Source: Planctomycetota bacterium
Lineage (GTDB): Bacteria > Planctomycetota > Planctomycetia > Pirellulales > UBA1268
NCBI GenBank assembly: GCA_016872925.1
Contig: VGYR01000009.1
Coordinates: forward strand, 1 to 33,713
Direction of reading: 5' to 3'
Length of the DNA: 33,713 bases
The notes under the pieces were generated by a model, which had not been told where the DNA came from, made no database searches, and saw nothing but the letters and a program-made list of their open reading frames with translations. The first letter of the stretch is position 1, and every line of letters starts with the position of its first letter. Shown here piece after piece: positions 25,365 to 33,236 of this stretch. The position numbers and the translations under genes are program-made.

Positions 25365-27596
25365 ATGCGCCCGCCGGACGTGTCGCTCGTGGTCCCGGTC
25401 CGCGACGAGGCGGGCAACATCGGGCCGCTGATCGCCGAGATCCGCAGCCGGCTGGATGCCGCGGGCCTGACCTGGGAGCTGTTCGTGGTCGACGACGGGT
25501 CGACGGACGGCTCGTGGGGCGAGATCGTCGCTGCCGCGGCGGCCGACGACCGCGTGCGGGGCGAGCGGCATGACCGAGGCCTGGGCAAGTCCGCGGCCCT
25601 GATGACGGGCTTCCGGCACACCCGCGGCGAGATCGTGGTGATGCTCGACGGCGACGGGCAGGACGATCCCGCCGAGATTCCCCGGATGGCCTCGCTCTTG
25701 TCGGCCGAGCCGGGCCTGGGGCTCGTCAACGGCTGGAAAATTCCGCGGCTGGATCCCTGGCACAAGACCCTGCCCTCGCGGGTCTTCAACCTGCTCGTGG
25801 GGTGGGTCACCGGCCTGGGCCTGCACGACCACAACTGCGGGCTCAAGGCGCTGCGGGGCGACGTGGCCCGGAACCTCCGCCTGACGACCGACATGCATCG
25901 CTTCATCCCCACGCTCGTCTCCCTGGCAGGACGGCGGGTCGTGGAGGTGCCGGTGCACCATCGGCGCCGGCTGCACGGCGCCTCGAAGTATGGCATGTCG
26001 CGATTCTTCCGCGGCCTCGGCGACCTGGCGCGGATCGCGGCCCTGATCTCGGCCCGCCCCGAGGCCGACGATCCTGCCGGCGGCCGGCGGCTGCTCCGGC
26101 AGGGCGTCTACGGGCTGCTGGCCACGCTGGCGTTGGGGGGCGTGCTCGGCCGCATCGGGGCCGTCGCCAGCGTCGACCGGGCGGCGCTCGAGAGCCGGCT
26201 CGTGGACGACGCGGCGAAGCGCGAGGCGGAGGCGGGCCGGCCGGTGGACCGCGCCGCGGTCCGCGACCGCACCGTCCGGGAGAAGCGGCTCGTGAGACCG
26301 TTCCTGTCGGCCAACGACCGCAGCCGGTGGCTGACGGTCAGGGCCCTGGTGGAGCGCGGCGGATTCGCGATCGAGGATCTCGTCGTGGAGCCGGGCTGGG
26401 ACACCATCGATGCGGTGGTGCATCCCGGCGCGGACGGCAGGCTGCATCTCTATTCGAGCAAGCCGCCCCTGCTCTCGGTGCTCGCCGCCGGCCCGTACTG
26501 GCTGCTCCAGCGGCTCACCGGCTGGACGCTCGGCGACCATCCGTTCGAACTGGGACGGCTGTTGATGGTCGCCTACGGGGCCGTGCCCCTCGCGATCGTG
26601 TTCGCCTTCACCTTCCGGAGCATCGAGGAGGTCGGCACGTCCGACTGGGGGCGGCTCTGGGCGGCGGCGGTGATCACCAGCGGCACGTTCCTCACGACCT
26701 TCGCCGTGGTGTTCACCAATCACCTGCCCGCGGCGGCGGCCGTCGCCCTATCGCTCTGGTACCTGATCCGCATCCGCTGCCTCGGCGACCGCTCGGCGGC
26801 GGGATTCGCGGCCGTGGGCGCGGCGGCGGCGTTCGCGGCCGCCTGCGATCTCCCCGCGGCCGCCTGGCTGGCCGCGGCGGGCGTGGTCCTGGCGCGGTGC
26901 GACCTGCGCCGCACGCTCCTGGCCGCCGTCCCGGCGGCGGCCCTGGTGATCGCGGCCGCAGCCGCCGCCAACGTCGCCGCCCACGGGACCGTGCTGCCGC
27001 CCTACGCCCATCGTGGCGACGCCCCGCGGGCCGCCGCGGCGGTGGAGTCGTGGAACCCCGACAACTGGTACGACTTCGCGATCCGCCTGCCCGACGGCCG
27101 TCTGCTGGAGAGCTACTGGCGAGCGCCGAAGGGCCCGGATCGGGGCGAGCCGTCGCGGGCGACCTATGCGTGGCACGTGCTCGCGGGGCACCACGGCATT
27201 CTCTCGCTCACGCCCGCCTGGCTGCTCGTCGTGCCGGGCGTGGCGCTGCTGGCCGCCCGCCGGCGGCGGCGAGCCTTCGGTGAGGACCAGATCGCGCTGG
27301 CGATCGCCGCGGTGTCATTGCTGGTGGTCGCGTTCTACCTGTCGCGGCCGCAGCCCGACCGCAACTACGGCGGGATGACCAGCGGGTTTCGCTGGGTGTT
27401 TTGGCTGGCGCCGGCGTGGGCGGTCGCGGCCATGCCGGCCGCCGACATTCTGGGCCGCAGCCGCGGCGGCCGCATCCTGGCCTGCGTGCTGCTCGGGCTC
27501 TCGGTGCTCGCGGCGGCCTATCCGACGTGGAACCCGTGGACGGCGCCGTGGATCGAGCAGGCGCTTCGCCACGCGGGCTGGCTCGCGACCCCGTGA
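25365..27596 (+). CDS. GT2 glycosyltransferase fused to a polytopic membrane domain
   Basis: 743 aa. Residues 1 to about 240 are a dolichol-phosphate-mannose-synthase-like GT2 domain: SLVVPVRDEAGNI, VVDDGSTDGSW, MLDGDGQDDP (the D-x-D sugar-nucleotide site), HDHNCGLKALRG and RRRLHGASKYG. From about 245 the sequence becomes a membrane protein with about eight to ten helices and a periplasm-like loop (NDRSRWLTVRALVERGG, WDTIDAVVHPG, YSSKPPLLSVL). In planctomycetes I recall this second type as a separate protein beside GT2 genes, so this looks like a fusion; the frame is continuous across the junction. A likely role is transfer of a sugar from nucleotide to polyprenyl phosphate and onward to an envelope glycan. 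Substrate unknown. Confidence 0.82.
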   Translation: MRPPDVSLVVPVRDEAGNIGPLIAEIRSRLDAAGLTWELFVVDDGSTDGSWGEIVAAAAADDRVRGERHDRGLGKSAALMTGFRHTRGEIVVMLDGDGQDDPAEIPRMASLLSAEPGLGLVNGWKIPRLDPWHKTLPSRVFNLLVGWVTGLGLHDHNCGLKALRGDVARNLRLTTDMHRFIPTLVSLAGRRVVEVPVHHRRRLHGASKYGMSRFFRGLGDLARIAALISARPEADDPAGGRRLLRQGVYGLLATLALGGVLGRIGAVASVDRAALESRLVDDAAKREAEAGRPVDRAAVRDRTVREKRLVRPFLSANDRSRWLTVRALVERGGFAIEDLVVEPGWDTIDAVVHPGADGRLHLYSSKPPLLSVLAAGPYWLLQRLTGWTLGDHPFELGRLLMVAYGAVPLAIVFAFTFRSIEEVGTSDWGRLWAAAVITSGTFLTTFAVVFTNHLPAAAAVALSLWYLIRIRCLGDRSAAGFAAVGAAAAFAAACDLPAAAWLAAAGVVLARCDLRRTLLAAVPAAALVIAAAAAANVAAHGTVLPPYAHRGDAPRAAAAVESWNPDNWYDFAIRLPDGRLLESYWRAPKGPDRGEPSRATYAWHVLAGHHGILSLTPAWLLVVPGVALLAARRRRRAFGEDQIALAIAAVSLLVVAFYLSRPQPDRNYGGMTSGFRWVFWLAPAWAVAAMPAADILGRSRGGRILACVLLGLSVLAAAYPTWNPWTAPWIEQALRHAGWLATP

Positions 27597-27686
27597 CGGG
27601 CGCGCAGCGACGCCAAGCCCTGCCTGGTGCGGCCGTACCGCTTACGCGGTGACGCTTCCGAACGAGCCCGGTCGTGCAGTCGATCG

Positions 27687-27737
27687 CTACGAAAGCCCCA
27701 ATCGCGTAAGCGATGGGGGCCTCACTCGGCGACCTCC
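27687..27737. repeat. REP-like direct repeat copy 1 with palindromic core
   Basis: A 51-bp unit starting CTACGAAAGCCCC and ending CACTCGGCGACCTCC. It contains the hairpin CCCCAATCGC-GTAA-GCGATGGGG (27696-27718) and lies between convergent genes. A smaller inverted repeat, ACCGC-TTAC-GCGGT (27637-27650), precedes it. The same core recurs at 27773-27795 and, with changes, at 32376-32398. A dispersed planctomycete hairpin family that may act as a terminator is the best reading. Confidence 0.65.
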
Positions 27738-27763
27738 ACGCAAGCCCGCAGCGTGAGCGACCC

Positions 27764-27814
27764 CTACGAAAGCCCCAATCGCGTAAGCGATGGGGACCTC
27801 ACTCGGCGACCTCC
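27764..27814. repeat. REP-like direct repeat copy 2 with palindromic core
   Basis: A 51-bp copy of the unit at 27687-27737, differing at one position (G to A after GATGGGG). The hairpin core is 27773-27795. A degenerate version (AAGCCCGCAGCGTGAGCGAC, 27742-27761) lies between the two copies. The 232-bp stretch 27597-27828 contains no gene other than these repeats. Confidence 0.65.
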
Positions 27815-27828
27815 GCGCGTGGGGCTCG

Positions 27829-28530
27829 TCATGCCGGCCGAGCCGCGGCCGGCCAATGCGACGGCAGCGGAGCCGTCACGTCGACGCGCTCGCCCGAGTC
27901 CGGGTCGTCGTACTCGATCCGCCAGGCATGCAGCAGGATCGGCTGCCCGAGTTCAACGCCCCCTTCGAGCGGCGGCCCGCCGTAGAGTTCGTCGCCCACG
28001 ATCGGCAGCCCGCGGCTCGCGGCCTGGATTCGCAGCTGGTGCATCCGTCCCGTGAGCGGCTCGAGCCGGAGCAGCGCCCGCGCGCCGCCAGATCCGCCGG
28101 ACTCGTGCAGGTGCACGCGTGTCACGGCCTCGCGGCCGCCGGCGGCGGCCGGCTCGACGAGTTCGGTCCGCGCCTGTTCGGCAACCTTGCGGAGATGGTC
28201 GCGCCACTCCCGGGCAACGCCGTCGCGGGGGAGTTGCGACCCCGGCCGCGGCTCGACGACGGCCAGGTAGGTCTTCAGCACCTGCCGGCGCTCGAACTGT
28301 CGCGAGAGCTTTCGCGCGGCGCGGGGCGTCGCCGTCATCAGCACCACGCCCGACACCGCCCGGTCGAGCCGATGCGGCACGCCGACGTAGCCGTCGTCAC
28401 CGCGAGCCAGGTGCGTCCGCAGCCATCGCTCGACCGAGTCGAGGCCGGGCGGCGCCTGCGTCGCGAGTCCCACCGGCTTGAGGATGGCGACCACTCCGGA
28501 CTGCTCGTGCAGGATCGTGGGAAGTGGCAT
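27829..28530 (-). CDS. RluA-family rRNA/tRNA pseudouridine synthase
   Basis: 233 aa. The catalytic motif HRLDRAVSG is at 53-61, with Asp56 the invariant nucleophile of the RluA family. The family C-terminal pattern LEPLTGRMHQLRIQAASRGLPIVGDELYG follows and KTYLAVVEP occupies the usual central strand. There is no N-terminal S4 domain, so this is the short RluA/RluC-catalytic type that isomerises uridines in rRNA or tRNA; the target site cannot be predicted. It is convergent with the GT2 fusion gene and divergent from the response regulator gene. Confidence 0.92.
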   Translation of the reverse strand: MPLPTILHEQSGVVAILKPVGLATQAPPGLDSVERWLRTHLARGDDGYVGVPHRLDRAVSGVVLMTATPRAARKLSRQFERRQVLKTYLAVVEPRPGSQLPRDGVAREWRDHLRKVAEQARTELVEPAAAGGREAVTRVHLHESGGSGGARALLRLEPLTGRMHQLRIQAASRGLPIVGDELYGGPPLEGGVELGQPILLHAWRIEYDDPDSGERVDVTAPLPSHWPAAARPA

Positions 28531-28718
28531 CGCGTTCTCCGCTGATCATCTCGCCCTTTGAAGTTCCCCCCGTGAAGAAGGTATCCGTTGCTCCAACCGG
28601 AGGCACGACCGCTCCGCTGCCCCCCGGAGTGGGGATTGCTCGCGATGGACGCCGTCGCCACGCTGTTGAAATAAAGCGACTCCTCCGGCGTGAGGAAGAT
28701 GCCCCCCATGACCGTCCC
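28531..28718. promoter_or_regulatory. Divergent intergenic region upstream of the response regulator
   Basis: 188 bp between divergent genes. It is less GC-rich than the genes, with an A/T patch TTGAAATAAAG (28665-28675). Nothing clearly matches a -35/-10 pair. At 28699-28722 a tiny frame (ATG CCC CCC ATG ACC GTC CCA TGA) ends by overlapping the response regulator ATG as ATGA, preceded by GAGGAAG. Confidence 0.35.
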
Positions 28719-29351
28719 ATGATCGTCAAAGTGCTGATCGTCGACGACCACGAAGTGGTGCGGCGGGGCTTAGTAAGCCTGCTTAAGGAATCCCCGGTGC
28801 GCGTCTGCGGTGAGGCCTCGGGGGCCGACGAGGCGGTGCGGCTTGCCCGTAAGCTCAAGCCCGATGTGATCCTGCTCGACGTGCTGCTCGACGGCGGCGA
28901 CTCGCTCGATTCGCTGAAGCGGCTCCGCGCCGCGGCGGGCGACGCCCGGATCGTGATGCTCTCGGCTTTCGACAACCCCACCTACGTCGCCCGGGCCGTG
29001 TCGGGCGGGGCGCATGACTACCTGCTGAAGACCGCGACCCGATCGGAGATCATCGCCGCGATCACCGGTGCAGCCCAAGGGGCGACGCCGACCCGGTCCG
29101 GACAGCTTCGTCGCATGGCCAGCACGATGTCGCGCCGCGAGGCGGCGTCGAGCGGCGGCGTGCAGCTCACCCCCCGGGAGACCCAGGTCATCCGCTTGGT
29201 GGCGATGGGGCTCTCCAACCAGGAGATCGCCGACTCCCTCGAGATCAGCGTCGAGACCGTGAAGGAGCACGTGCAGAACCTGCTCCGCAAGATCTCGCTG
29301 GGCGACCGCACGCAGGCCGCCGTGTGGGCCCTGCGGCACGGCCTCGCCTGA
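28719..29351 (+). CDS. NarL/FixJ-type response regulator
   Basis: 210 aa. The receiver domain has acidic D9-D10, the phosphoacceptor D54 in VILLDVLLDGG, a switch Ser82 and K104 (DYLLKTATR). A linker leads to a LuxR-type helix-turn-helix at about 145-208 (LTPRETQVIRLVAMGLSNQE, then VKEHVQNLLRKI). It is expected to bind DNA upon phosphorylation. No histidine kinase is encoded in this window, so it is an orphan here and its signal is unknown. The start ATG at 28719 gives a standard N-terminus (MIVKVLIVDDHE); the upstream in-frame extension to 28524 is not receiver-like. It converges with galK, with stop codons in a shared palindrome. Confidence 0.93.
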   Translation: MIVKVLIVDDHEVVRRGLVSLLKESPVRVCGEASGADEAVRLARKLKPDVILLDVLLDGGDSLDSLKRLRAAAGDARIVMLSAFDNPTYVARAVSGGAHDYLLKTATRSEIIAAITGAAQGATPTRSGQLRRMASTMSRREAASSGGVQLTPRETQVIRLVAMGLSNQEIADSLEISVETVKEHVQNLLRKISLGDRTQAAVWALRHGLA

Positions 29352-29362
29352 CGCCCGTCAGG
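29347..29362. terminator. Palindrome carrying the stop codons of two convergent genes
   Basis: CCTGACGCCCGTCAGG is a perfect inverted repeat with a 7-bp stem and 2-nt spacer. The left arm holds the response regulator TGA (29349-29351) and the right arm holds the galactokinase TGA (29358-29360, other strand). Same design as at 6512-6529; no U-run. Confidence 0.55.
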
Positions 29363-30458
29363 TGCGATGCGCGGCGGGGCCGGGGGTCGTCGGAAACATC
29401 GTCGGCTCGTGGCCGAGCGTTGCCGAGCAGGCGGCCCGGGCCGCGGCCACCACCTCGTCGGCCGCCCGTCGCTCGAGCAGGGCCACCGCGCAGCCGCCGA
29501 AGCCGCCCCCCGTCATCCGGCAGCCGTACACGCCGGCGACGCCCCCCACGGCGGCACAGATCAGGTCGAGTTCCCGGCAGGAGACCTCGAAGTCGTCGCG
29601 GAGCGACGTGTGGCTCTCGTGCATCAGCCGGCCCGCGGCCTGCCAGTCGCCCCGCGTCGCGGCCGCGGCGAACCCGAGCACGCGGGCGTTTTCGCCGAGC
29701 ACGTGTCGGGCCCGGCGGCGCTCGACGTCGGGCAGGCCGCGGAGCGCTGCCTCCGCGTTCGCATCCGACACGTCGCGAAGCGTCGGCACACCGAGCATCC
29801 CGGCCGCCGACTGGCACTCCCGGCGCCGGGCCGCGTAGCCGCCGTCGGCCAACGCGTGCTTCACCCCGCTGTCGATCACGAGCAACGCCACGTCGTCGGC
29901 GAGCGGCACATGCTCCACCGCGTGGCTGCGGCAGTCGATCCGGAGGGCGTGGCCGCGACGGGCGAGCGTGACCGCGAACTGGTCCATGATCCCGCAGGGA
30001 ACCCCGGCGAACTCGTGCTCGGCCCGCTGGCAGAGCAGCGCCTTGGCGACGGGATCGAGCCGGCGGCCGCAGAGTTCCTCGACCACGGTCGCGATCCCCA
30101 CCTCCAGCGCGGCGCTGCTGCTCAGTCCGCCTCCCGCGGGCAGGTCGGCGGTGATCGCGGCCTCGAACGCGGGAATCGTCCAGCCGAGCCGCTGGAAGCC
30201 GGCGAGCACGCCCTCGACGTACCGTCCCCAGTCGCCGCGGCCGGCGGCGAGGGGCCGGGCCAGGTCGATCTCCACGGCCGGCCCGCCCATGGTGGAGGAG
30301 ACGACGGCCAGGGATCCGCCCCGCGGCCGCACCGCGATCCGCAGGCCGCGGTCGATCGCCAGGGGCATCACCAGACCGTCGTTGTAGTCGGTGTGCTCGC
30401 CGATCAGGTTGACCCGACCCGGCGCGAAGACCTCGAACTCGGCGCGGGTCGCGGTCAC
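29358..30458 (-). CDS. galK: Galactokinase
   Basis: 366 aa, GTG start. GHMP-kinase motifs are complete: the galactokinase signature [15 protein letters not shown] (14-28), the ATP-binding [14 protein letters not shown], and the C-terminal [16 protein letters not shown]. It phosphorylates galactose to galactose 1-phosphate in the Leloir pathway. No galT or galE is visible nearby. The GTG start overlaps the PhoH gene stop as GTGA, so translation is probably coupled to PhoH, an unusual partnership for galK. Another GHMP sugar kinase specificity cannot be excluded, but the E-H-T-D-Y signature favours galactose. Confidence 0.92.
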   Translation of the reverse strand: MTATRAEFEVFAPGRVNLIGEHTDYNDGLVMPLAIDRGLRIAVRPRGGSLAVVSSTMGGPAVEIDLARPLAAGRGDWGRYVEGVLAGFQRLGWTIPAFEAAITADLPAGGGLSSSAALEVGIATVVEELCGRRLDPVAKALLCQRAEHEFAGVPCGIMDQFAVTLARRGHALRIDCRSHAVEHVPLADDVALLVIDSGVKHALADGGYAARRRECQSAAGMLGVPTLRDVSDANAEAALRGLPDVERRRARHVLGENARVLGFAAAATRGDWQAAGRLMHESHTSLRDDFEVSCRELDLICAAVGGVAGVYGCRMTGGGFGGCAVALLERRAADEVVAAARAACSATLGHEPTMFPTTPGPAAHRT

Positions 30459-31786
30459 AACAGGGCGCTGGCGAGGTCGGCCAGTTCCGACCGTTCGCCC
30501 TTCTCGAGGGTCACGTGGGCGTAGAGGGGCTGGCCGGTCATCCGGTGGATCAGGGTGCTCAGGCCGTTGGAGAGGGCGTCGAGGTAGGGCTGGTCGATCT
30601 GGGCCACGTCGCCGGTGAACACGATCTTCGTGCCCTCGCCGGCCCGCGTGATGATCGTCTTCACCTCGTGGGGCGTGAGGTTCTGGGCCTCGTCGACGAT
30701 GAAGAACATCCGCTGCAGGCTGCGGCCGCGGATGTAGGCCAGCGGCGTGATCACGAGCTTCTCCGACTCCCGCATGTCGTTGATCCGCTGGGCGGCCTGG
30801 GTGTCGTCGCCGCACTGGTGGCGGATCACCGTCAGGTTGTCGTAGAGCGGCTGCATGTAGGGGTCGAGCTTGTCGGCGATGTCGCCCGGCAGGAAGCCGA
30901 GGTCGCGGTTGGACAGCGGCACCACCGGCCTGGCGAGCATGATCTGCCGGTATTTCTGGCGGCATTCCAGCGCCGCCGCCAGTGCCAGGAGCGTCTTGCC
31001 GGTGCCGGCCGAGCCGGCCAGCGTCACCAGCCGGATCGAGTCGTCCATCAGCGCCCTCAGTGCGAACGACTGCTCGGCATTGCGGGGCGTGATCCCGTAG
31101 CAGGTCAGCTTCTCCACCCGATGGAAGGCGTCGTCGCCGCGGCGGTAGGTGGCCAGCGCCGACTTGCTGCCGTTGCGGAGCACGAAGTTCTCGTTGGCCA
31201 CCGGCGGCTGCGGCAGCGGCAGCATGCCCGCCGGGAGCACGCCCCCGTGGGCGTAGAGGTGGTCGATCGTCTCCGAGGCCAGGCCCTCGATCACGCGGCG
31301 GCCGGTGTAGAGCTTGTCGAAGCCCTGCACCTTGTCGCTCTTGTAGTCCTGGGAGTTGATGCCCAGCGACTTGGCCTTCATCCGCAGGTTCGTGTCCTTC
31401 GACACGAGCACCACCTGCCGCGGCGCCTCCTCGGCCTGCAGCCCGAGCGTGGTCCGCAGGATCCGGTGATCGGGGGTGTCCTGGAGAAAGGCCTCGTCGA
31501 GCCGCGGCGCATGGCCGTGGCCGAGCACCACGCGGATCGAGCCGAGCCCCTCGCCGAGCGGGCTGCCCTCCCTGGAGAGCACGTCGCCGGTGAGCGCGTC
31601 GAGCCGGCGGAGAAACTCGCGGGCCTGGAAGTGGATGTCCTCGTTGCCCCGCTTGAACTGGTCGAGCTCTTCGAGCACGGTGATCGGCACCGCCACGTCG
31701 TGCTCGGCGAACTTCCGCAGGCATCCGCTATCGTGCAGGATCACGTTCGTGTCGAGCACGAACAGCTTCGTCCGGGTGTCGGCCAT
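30455..31786 (-). CDS. PIN-PhoH family ATPase
   Basis: 443 aa. The N-terminal PIN RNase domain has acidic residues in [19 protein letters not shown], and [15 protein letters not shown]. The C-terminal PhoH ATPase domain has Walker [12 protein letters not shown] (about 256-266) and Walker [18 protein letters not shown] followed by [11 protein letters not shown]. Such two-domain proteins (PhoH2/YlaK type) act as RNA helicase-ribonucleases or are linked to RNA metabolism; the exact target here is unknown. GGAGGTGAG immediately upstream fixes the ATG at 31786. It is the first gene of a two-gene unit with galK. Confidence 0.92.
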   Translation of the reverse strand: MADTRTKLFVLDTNVILHDSGCLRKFAEHDVAVPITVLEELDQFKRGNEDIHFQAREFLRRLDALTGDVLSREGSPLGEGLGSIRVVLGHGHAPRLDEAFLQDTPDHRILRTTLGLQAEEAPRQVVLVSKDTNLRMKAKSLGINSQDYKSDKVQGFDKLYTGRRVIEGLASETIDHLYAHGGVLPAGMLPLPQPPVANENFVLRNGSKSALATYRRGDDAFHRVEKLTCYGITPRNAEQSFALRALMDDSIRLVTLAGSAGTGKTLLALAAALECRQKYRQIMLARPVVPLSNRDLGFLPGDIADKLDPYMQPLYDNLTVIRHQCGDDTQAAQRINDMRESEKLVITPLAYIRGRSLQRMFFIVDEAQNLTPHEVKTIITRAGEGTKIVFTGDVAQIDQPYLDALSNGLSTLIHRMTGQPLYAHVTLEKGERSELADLASALL

Positions 31787-32005
31787 CTCACCTCCGCTGA
31801 ACGACTCGCGGCCCACCCCGCCGCTCCTCCATCCGCCGGGCCGGGATCCTACGTCCCAGCGTCCTCCGAAGGCAGTCCGGTTTTTCGGGGTTTCCGACCG
31901 GAGTTCGTGAGATTTCCGTGAGCCTCTCGCGCACATCAGATTCTCACGGGGATCGGCTGGACTCTCCTTCGTGCATCACCCCTGCCTGCCGCGAGGAATC
32001 CTCTC
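31787..32005. promoter_or_regulatory. Divergent region with two inverted repeats
   Basis: 219 bp between divergent phoH and the 93-aa gene. It contains TCCGGT...ACCGGA (31876-31881 and 31897-31902) and CCGTGAG...CTCACGG (31916-31922 and 31943-31949). These could be operator sites or leader hairpins. No reliable promoter hexamers. GAGGAA upstream of ATG 32006 is a ribosome-binding site. Confidence 0.35.
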
Positions 32006-32287
32006 ATGAGTGCATCCTGCCAGACGCTGGCGAGCGAAGCCGTGTTCACCGCCGACGCGGTCAACGAGTTGTTGGAGTTCGTGGTTCGCGACCCGCGGTT
32101 CCCCAGCCTCGGACTCCGCGGCGCCATCCGGGTGGTGGTGGCACGCCGACTGGGCTTCCCGCCCAGCGAGGAACTCATCTCGCTGATGGCCCGCGCCTTC
32201 TGGGACGCCTGGGACGACCGGCTCACGGAGTACGAGTCGGCCCCGCAGGCCGCGGACGATCTCGATGGCTCCGCCGTCGACTCCTGA
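32006..32287 (+). CDS. Small soluble hypothetical protein, 93 aa
   Basis: A mostly helical protein without signal or membrane segment: AVNELLEFVVRDPRF, RGAIRVVVARRLGFPPSEEL, ISLMARAFWDAWDDRL, then an acidic tail. GAGGAA precedes the ATG at a normal distance, and codon bias matches the core genome. Not recognised; the short helical, partly acidic design could suit a regulator or adaptor, but nothing in the sequence proves that. It is the last core-like gene before the repeat-rich, lower-GC end of the window. Confidence 0.6.
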   Translation: MSASCQTLASEAVFTADAVNELLEFVVRDPRFPSLGLRGAIRVVVARRLGFPPSEELISLMARAFWDAWDDRLTEYESAPQAADDLDGSAVDS

Positions 32288-32370
32288 CCGCCGGCCCGCC
32301 ACTCCCCAGGCCGGCACCGGGGCCTCGTGGCCCCCGCGAGCGCGCGGCGCACCTCCGCTGACCCCGCACC

Positions 32371-32400
32371 GGAAGCCCCGATCGCGTGAGCGATGGGGAC
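32371..32400. repeat. REP-like hairpin, third copy
   Basis: GGAAGCCCCGATCGCGTGAG followed by CGATGGGGAC. The stem-loop (CCCC-G-ATCGC, GTGA, GCGATGGGG; 32376-32398) matches the two copies at 27687-27814 except for A-to-G changes and loop GTGA. It abuts the left side of the long repeat that starts at 32402. Confidence 0.6.
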
Positions 32401-32401
32401 T

Positions 32402-32523
32402 GGGTCACGCGTGGCGCGGGCTCGGGGCCGCCCGTGCCCCCTCGCTGCAGCCTCGTTCCTGGGATCATGGAACCCGGCGGCGGTGCTGAAGCGAACGCGC
32501 GAGGCTCACGTGGAGTCCGTATC
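32402..32523. repeat. Long gene-associated repeat, copy 1 (left arm deleted)
   Basis: The 105 bp at 32419-32523 match 33132-33236 with a single difference (GGTGCT versus GGCGCT). The preceding GGGTCAC-CGTG part is also shared, but this copy lacks 13 bp that form the left inverted arm in copy 2. On the minus strand it starts three bases after the stop codon of the VOC gene. The 239-bp stretch 32288-32526 contains no gene, only this and the hairpin at 32371. Confidence 0.75.
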
Positions 32524-32526
32524 ACA

Positions 32527-32937
32527 TCACCGCTTGATTTTATCCGTCGTCTGATCCAGCGATGGTTCACCATCCCGCAGCGTTTCTCCGTACACAATCC
32601 GATGCCCATCTGGCGTGACGATGGCGAACTCCCGCATTCCCCACGGCTTGTCGGCTAACGGGTGCCAGATGCCAACGCCACGTGCACGGTACTCGCGGTA
32701 GAGACCTGCGGCGTCTCGAACGTGCAGGTACGCGAACCACGAGTGGTCAGGGACGTCGGTCATGGGGATCGCTTCCGGGCAGTGGCCAAGCCGTAGCCTG
32801 CATGCACCCTGGCTGAGGAATGCCCACCCCTCGACGCGGAGGTCTTCCGTGAATCCGAGCTGGTTCACATAGAAGCCAACCGAGGCATTCACGTCGGCTA
32901 CGGCGAGCACGAATGTCGACGACAGTATCTCGGGCAT
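32527..32937 (-). CDS. VOC (glyoxalase/bleomycin-resistance) superfamily protein
   Basis: 136 aa with the paired beta-alpha-beta-beta-beta layout of the VOC fold: STFVLAVADVNASVGFYVNQ, a GFTEDLRVEGWAFL strand pair, SWFAYLHVRDAAGLYREYRA, and REFAIVTPDGHRIVYGE with the usual C-terminal metal-ligand Glu. VOC proteins include small-molecule lyases, dioxygenases and antibiotic-binding proteins; the ligand is unknown. GGAGG seven bases upstream supports ATG 32937. GC content is clearly lower than the core genes, and the gene lies between two near-identical repeats, so it was probably acquired. Confidence 0.82.
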   Translation of the reverse strand: MPEILSSTFVLAVADVNASVGFYVNQLGFTEDLRVEGWAFLSQGACRLRLGHCPEAIPMTDVPDHSWFAYLHVRDAAGLYREYRARGVGIWHPLADKPWGMREFAIVTPDGHRIVYGETLRDGEPSLDQTTDKIKR

Positions 32938-33101
32938 CCGGTTGCCTCCTTCCCACACTCATTTCCTGCGAATTCCCGCGGCCGCCGCGAGGTCGACGCT
33001 CATCCTACTCATTCGGCGTTGCCTGCTACCCGCCCGCCCATCTGGCCGCCGAAGTGTCTCCCAGGCTCTGGCTCGCTGCTTTGGTGGCTGGCTACTCATA
33101 C

Positions 33102-33236
33102 GGGTCACACGTGAGCCTCGCGCGTTCGCGAGGCTCGGGGCCGCCCGTGCCCCCTCGCTGCAGCCTCGTTCCTGGGATCATGGAACCCGGCGGCGGCGCT
33201 GAAGCGAACGCGCGAGGCTCACGTGGAGTCCGTATC
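33102..33236. repeat. Long gene-associated repeat, copy 2 (complete, with inverted arms)
   Basis: Bounded by perfect 22-bp inverted arms (33108-33129 and 33204-33225). The left arm can alternatively fold locally: GAGCCTCGCG-CGTT-CGCGAGGCTC (33113-33136), a 10-bp stem. An inner GTTCC...GGAAC pair lies between. On the minus strand the repeat overlaps the end of the CYTH gene and supplies its stop codon. The gene-free stretch 32938-33218 otherwise shows nothing recognisable. Confidence 0.75.

Noticed and set aside
32402-33236. Canonical integron attC sites
   Set aside because: No GTTRRRY or RYYYAAC core boxes were found in either strand of the repeats and no integrase gene is visible.
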